From Synergistales bacterium (lineage in GTDB: Bacteria; Synergistota; Synergistia; Synergistales; Thermovirgaceae): a DNA stretch of 8,014 bases. Below are positions 6,860 to 8,014 of this stretch, piece after piece. Each line of letters begins with the position of its first letter. Positions within the stretch are counted from its first letter, which is position 1. The notes beneath the pieces are model-generated. The model worked only from the letters and a program-made list of their open reading frames with translations, did no database searches and was not told the DNA's origin. Location of the stretch: positions 1-8,014 of the forward strand of contig JAHDOX010000139.1 in the NCBI GenBank assembly GCA_018434645.1. Reading direction: 5' to 3'. The translations under genes were made by a program, and so were the position numbers.

Positions 6860-6888
6860 TTTTGAGTCAAAAATATTGACACTCAAAA
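6860..6888. promoter_or_regulatory. Perfect 8-bp dyad around the -35 box, candidate operator
   Basis: TTTTGAGT (6860-6867) and ACTCAAAA (6881-6888) are exact reverse complements separated by 13 nt. A second inverted pair, GTCAA (6866-6870) and TTGAC (6876-6880), is nested inside and centred one base away. The right arms overlap the TTGACA -35 box of the amidohydrolase promoter, so a dimeric regulator bound here would probably repress that promoter. There is no T-run and the gene lies downstream, so it is not a terminator. The identity of any regulator is unknown, and no regulator gene lies in the window. Confidence 0.5.
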
Positions 6889-6904
6889 TTCGACTAGCTA
6901 TATG
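6876..6904 (+). promoter_or_regulatory. Candidate sigma-70-type promoter of the amidohydrolase gene
   Basis: A perfect TTGACA (6876-6881) is followed after 17 nt by TATATG (6899-6904, 4 of 6 to TATAAT). Transcription would start near 6911, about 40 nt upstream of the ATG. The -35 box is convincing; the -10 could also be a neighbouring AT-rich hexamer. Confidence 0.55.
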
Positions 6905-6934
6905 TTATCCTGTTGGTAAGCAAAATAAACGCAC

Positions 6935-6942
6935 AGGAGGTG
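6935..6942 (+). promoter_or_regulatory. Strong ribosome binding site of the amidohydrolase gene
   Basis: AGGAGGTG is a near-complete anti-16S match, 9 nt before ATG 6952. It sets the start of a gene that runs off the right end of the window. Confidence 0.85.
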
Positions 6943-6951
6943 TCAGGTAAG

Positions 6952-8014
6952 ATGTTTAAGGTACAAAAAATTTTCCTTGTCCTTCTGACTTTCCTTCTTT
7001 TACTTACTGTCGGAAATGGGGTAAATGCTGCAGGTGGAAATTCCCTCTTGTATTTCGATCCTGAAGGGAACAAAGCAGACGTGGTATATATCAACGGAAA
7101 CATTTACACGGTAGACAAAGATTTCAGCAAGGCAACGGCAATGGCGATCAAGGGTGACAGGTTTATTTATGTGGGCGACGACAAAGAAGCCAGGAAATAT
7201 GTCGGCAAAGACACAAAATTAATCGACCTGAAAGGACAAACGGTCCTCCCGGGTTTGATCGATTCGCACCTTCACTATCTGGACCTGGGCACTCGCTTGC
7301 TACAAATAGACGCTTTTTGGAAACCCAAAGAGGAAATTCTGAAAGCCGTCGGTGAAAAATACAAGAAGATCGAACCAGGCGAATGGATCCTGGGCCGCGG
7401 ATGGAACCAGGAAGTTTGGGATCCACCTGTTTTTCCGACAAAAGAGGATCTGGACGCTGTCTCTCCCGATGTACCGGTAGTCCTGACGCGCGTTTGCGGA
7501 CATGCTACATGGGTTAATTCAAAAGCGCTTGAAATCGCCGGAATCGACAAAAACACCCCTGATCCAGTAGGAGGAGAAATTCTCCGGGACGAAAAAGGGG
7601 AACCAACGGGAATCCTCACGGACCAGGCACAACAGCTGGTTTCGACCAAAGTTCCGGATTTCACCGAAAAACAACTTGAAGAAGCACTCTTGTTGGCTCA
7701 AGAGGAACTTTTCTCACAGGGAATAACATCTGCTCATGATGCCGGCTCAAACGAAGAAGACATACAAAGGTTGAAAAAACTATACCAGGAAGGGGACCTC
7801 AAGGTCCGCCTGTATGTTATGGCAAGAGTGACCGGAAGGCCTTCACCTCAGGAACTGGTTGAGGGTTTGAGATCCTTTTATGATAAGGGCCCGCAGGTAG
7901 GAGTGTTTGGCGATCGTTTGACCGTCCGCAGTATCAAGCTTTCCCTCGACGGCTCTCTGGGCGCCAGGAGTGCCTGGATGCTCGAAGAGTACAGCGACCG
8001 CCCCGGCCATTTAG
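6952..8014 (+). CDS. Exported YtcJ-like metal-dependent amidohydrolase (Amidohydro_3), 3' end outside window
   Basis: The frame from ATG 6952 stays open to the window end, giving 354 residues of a protein whose family is usually about 540-600. Residues 1-26 form a Sec-type signal peptide: basic start (K3, K6), hydrophobic core 7-20, and VNA at 24-26 before AGG, so the enzyme should act outside the cytoplasm or at the membrane. The start of the metal-dependent hydrolase domain, ADVVYINGNIYTVD (42-55), is followed by VLPGLIDSHLHYLDLG (98-113) with metal ligands H106 and H108. Further family blocks are GWILGRGWNQ-like residues 145-153, CGHATWVNSKAL (182-193, H184), GITSAHDAG (257-265, H262) and SIKLSLDGSLGARS (327-340, K329, D333). 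These match YtcJ and N-substituted formamide deformylase-like proteins, which cleave amide or related C-N bonds. The true substrate is unknown. It is transcribed divergently from the LeuC-like operon, and a dyad overlaps its promoter. Confidence 0.88.
   Translation, partial: MFKVQKIFLVLLTFLLLLTVGNGVNAAGGNSLLYFDPEGNKADVVYINGNIYTVDKDFSKATAMAIKGDRFIYVGDDKEARKYVGKDTKLIDLKGQTVLPGLIDSHLHYLDLGTRLLQIDAFWKPKEEILKAVGEKYKKIEPGEWILGRGWNQEVWDPPVFPTKEDLDAVSPDVPVVLTRVCGHATWVNSKALEIAGIDKNTPDPVGGEILRDEKGEPTGILTDQAQQLVSTKVPDFTEKQLEEALLLAQEELFSQGITSAHDAGSNEEDIQRLKKLYQEGDLKVRLYVMARVTGRPSPQELVEGLRSFYDKGPQVGVFGDRLTVRSIKLSLDGSLGARSAWMLEEYSDRPGHL

Overview
This window looks like chromosomal DNA from an anaerobic bacterium with moderate G+C. 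Strong AGGAGG-type ribosome binding sites precede most genes. The gene set (a LarA-type nickel-dependent hydroxyacid racemase, a short-form LeuC/LeuD hydro-lyase, an exported YtcJ-like amidohydrolase) would fit Synergistota or anaerobic Firmicutes, but that assignment is only an impression from gene content. I see no rRNA, tRNA, CRISPR array, insertion sequence or phage gene.

Left region, + strand (1-3400). A six-hairpin (alpha/alpha)6 glycosidase-like protein, cut off at its 5' end by the window edge, overlaps by ATGA a GT4-family glycosyltransferase (1800-3095). The two appear translationally coupled and probably handle the same glycan or glycolipid. A short, frame-broken C-terminal remnant of a membrane protein, perhaps an MFS permease, follows at 3143-3400.

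Central region, - strand (6633 to 3528). Three genes form a tight apparent operon: LeuC-like large subunit, LeuD-like small subunit (true start probably GTG at 5375, not the longer frame), and a LarA-family racemase with all catalytic and cofactor-contacting residues. No leuA or leuB is present. A racemase next to an aconitase-superfamily dehydratase suggests a module that interconverts stereoisomers of a malate-type 2-hydroxyacid and dehydrates or isomerises it, rather than ordinary leucine synthesis. The substrate cannot be read from the sequence. This is the most interesting part of the window.

Right region. A 318-bp divergent intergenic region (6634-6951) has a candidate promoter for each direction. 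A perfect 8-bp dyad surrounds the -35 box of the rightward promoter. The rightward gene (6952 to the window end, incomplete) encodes an exported metal-dependent amidohydrolase of the YtcJ/Amidohydro_3 type.
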